From positions 620,001 through 684,000 of the forward strand of contig NZ_AP025510.1 of NCBI RefSeq assembly GCF_024347635.1: a stretch of 64,000 nucleotides of DNA, in the 5' to 3' direction. The notes below the pieces were generated by a model. That model saw only the letters and a program-made list of their open reading frames with translations. It was not told the origin of the DNA and made no database searches. The translations under genes were made by a program, and so were the position numbers. The DNA comes from Vibrio tasmaniensis. GTDB lineage: Bacteria; Pseudomonadota; Gammaproteobacteria; Enterobacterales; Vibrionaceae. This document shows, piece after piece, positions 63,775 through 64,000 of this stretch; position 1 is the stretch's first letter, and each line of letters starts with the position of its first letter.

Positions 63775-64000
63775 TGGCTCGCCGTCGTAAAGGTCGCCCT
63801 ATCAACGGGGTAATTCTGTTAGATAAGCCAACGGGCATTTCGTCTAATGATGCACTGCAAAAAGTAAAACGTATTTACTTTGCAGAGAAGGCAGGGCACA
63901 CCGGTGCTCTGGATCCTCTTGCGACTGGCATGCTGCCAATTTGTCTTGGTGAAGCAACGAAGTTCTCTCAGTTTCTTCTAGATTCTGATAAGCGCTACGT
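63774..64000 (+). CDS. truB: tRNA pseudouridine(55) synthase TruB, 5' part
   Basis: About 75 N-terminal residues before the window ends: [21 protein letters not shown] and the active-site motif [14 protein letters not shown] with the catalytic Asp. TruB makes pseudouridine 55 in tRNA T-loops. It overlaps rbfA by one base, and the last codons are off the right edge. Confidence 0.94.
   Translation, partial: MARRRKGRPINGVILLDKPTGISSNDALQKVKRIYFAEKAGHTGALDPLATGMLPICLGEATKFSQFLLDSDKRY

Overview
The window is chromosomal DNA of a marine Vibrio. Gene content and order (hrpB–mrcB … acnB–yacL–glnK–amtB–fbpABC–chitobiose operon–chiS–rsmC … hemL/erpA–RND pump–shyC/tyrS … dacB–ompU–greA–yhbY/rlmE–ftsH–folP–glmM–secG–tRNA-Leu–tRNA-fMet–rimP–nusA–infB–rbfA–truB) match, as far as I remember, the core large-chromosome order of Vibrionaceae. 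Moderate GC, an encoded CCA on both tRNAs, an OmpU porin, a GH94 chitobiose phosphorylase and the hybrid kinase ChiS point the same way. The Splendidus clade is my guess, from protein and codon flavour only. I see no prophage, transposase, integron or CRISPR array. Both window edges cut genes (hrpB at the left, truB at the right).

Layout: 1–6.6 kb, hrpB end, PBP1B and a patatin/beta-barrel phospholipase. 6.6–12 kb, acnB, an ERIC-like repeat, yacL and the nitrogen pair glnK–amtB behind a sigma-54 promoter. 12–16 kb, ferric-iron ABC importer fbpABC behind a Fur-like site. 16–35 kb, a long minus-strand chitin-disaccharide locus: periplasmic binding protein, two permeases, two ATPases, a GH9 enzyme carrying a perfect 99-bp in-frame tandem duplication, glucosamine kinase, GH20 hexosaminidase, chitobiose phosphorylase and a phosphosugar mutase, with the sensor ChiS upstream. 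The logic is import of (GlcNAc)2, phosphorolysis to GlcNAc plus GlcNAc-1-P, mutation to GlcNAc-6-P, and parallel handling of partly deacetylated products by the GH9 enzyme and glucosamine kinase.

35–45.7 kb: rsmC, an AI-2E-family permease, an unlisted 41-codon membrane peptide, hemL, erpA, an RND efflux pair and the M23 endopeptidase shyC. 45.7–51 kb: tyrS, a CBS-less MgtE-type magnesium transporter with a long structured leader that encodes a 14-residue peptide, dacB and ompU. 51.4–64 kb: housekeeping transcription/translation genes, ending in the conserved nusA–infB operon preceded by two tRNAs and two successive intrinsic terminators.

The best candidate for something not yet described is the mgtE leader (about 47,050–47,392). 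It holds a peptide with a strong ribosome binding site and a Pro-Pro pair, flanked by a 9-bp inverted repeat, then a degenerate tandem array enclosed by a second 9-bp inverted repeat, then a hairpin abutting the mgtE ribosome binding site. It looks like a translation-coupled magnesium-responsive leader. This is inference from layout, not demonstrated. Other notable items are the 99-bp duplication in the GH9 gene, the structured leader and intercistronic elements of the chitobiose operon, and the interrupted ERIC element after acnB.
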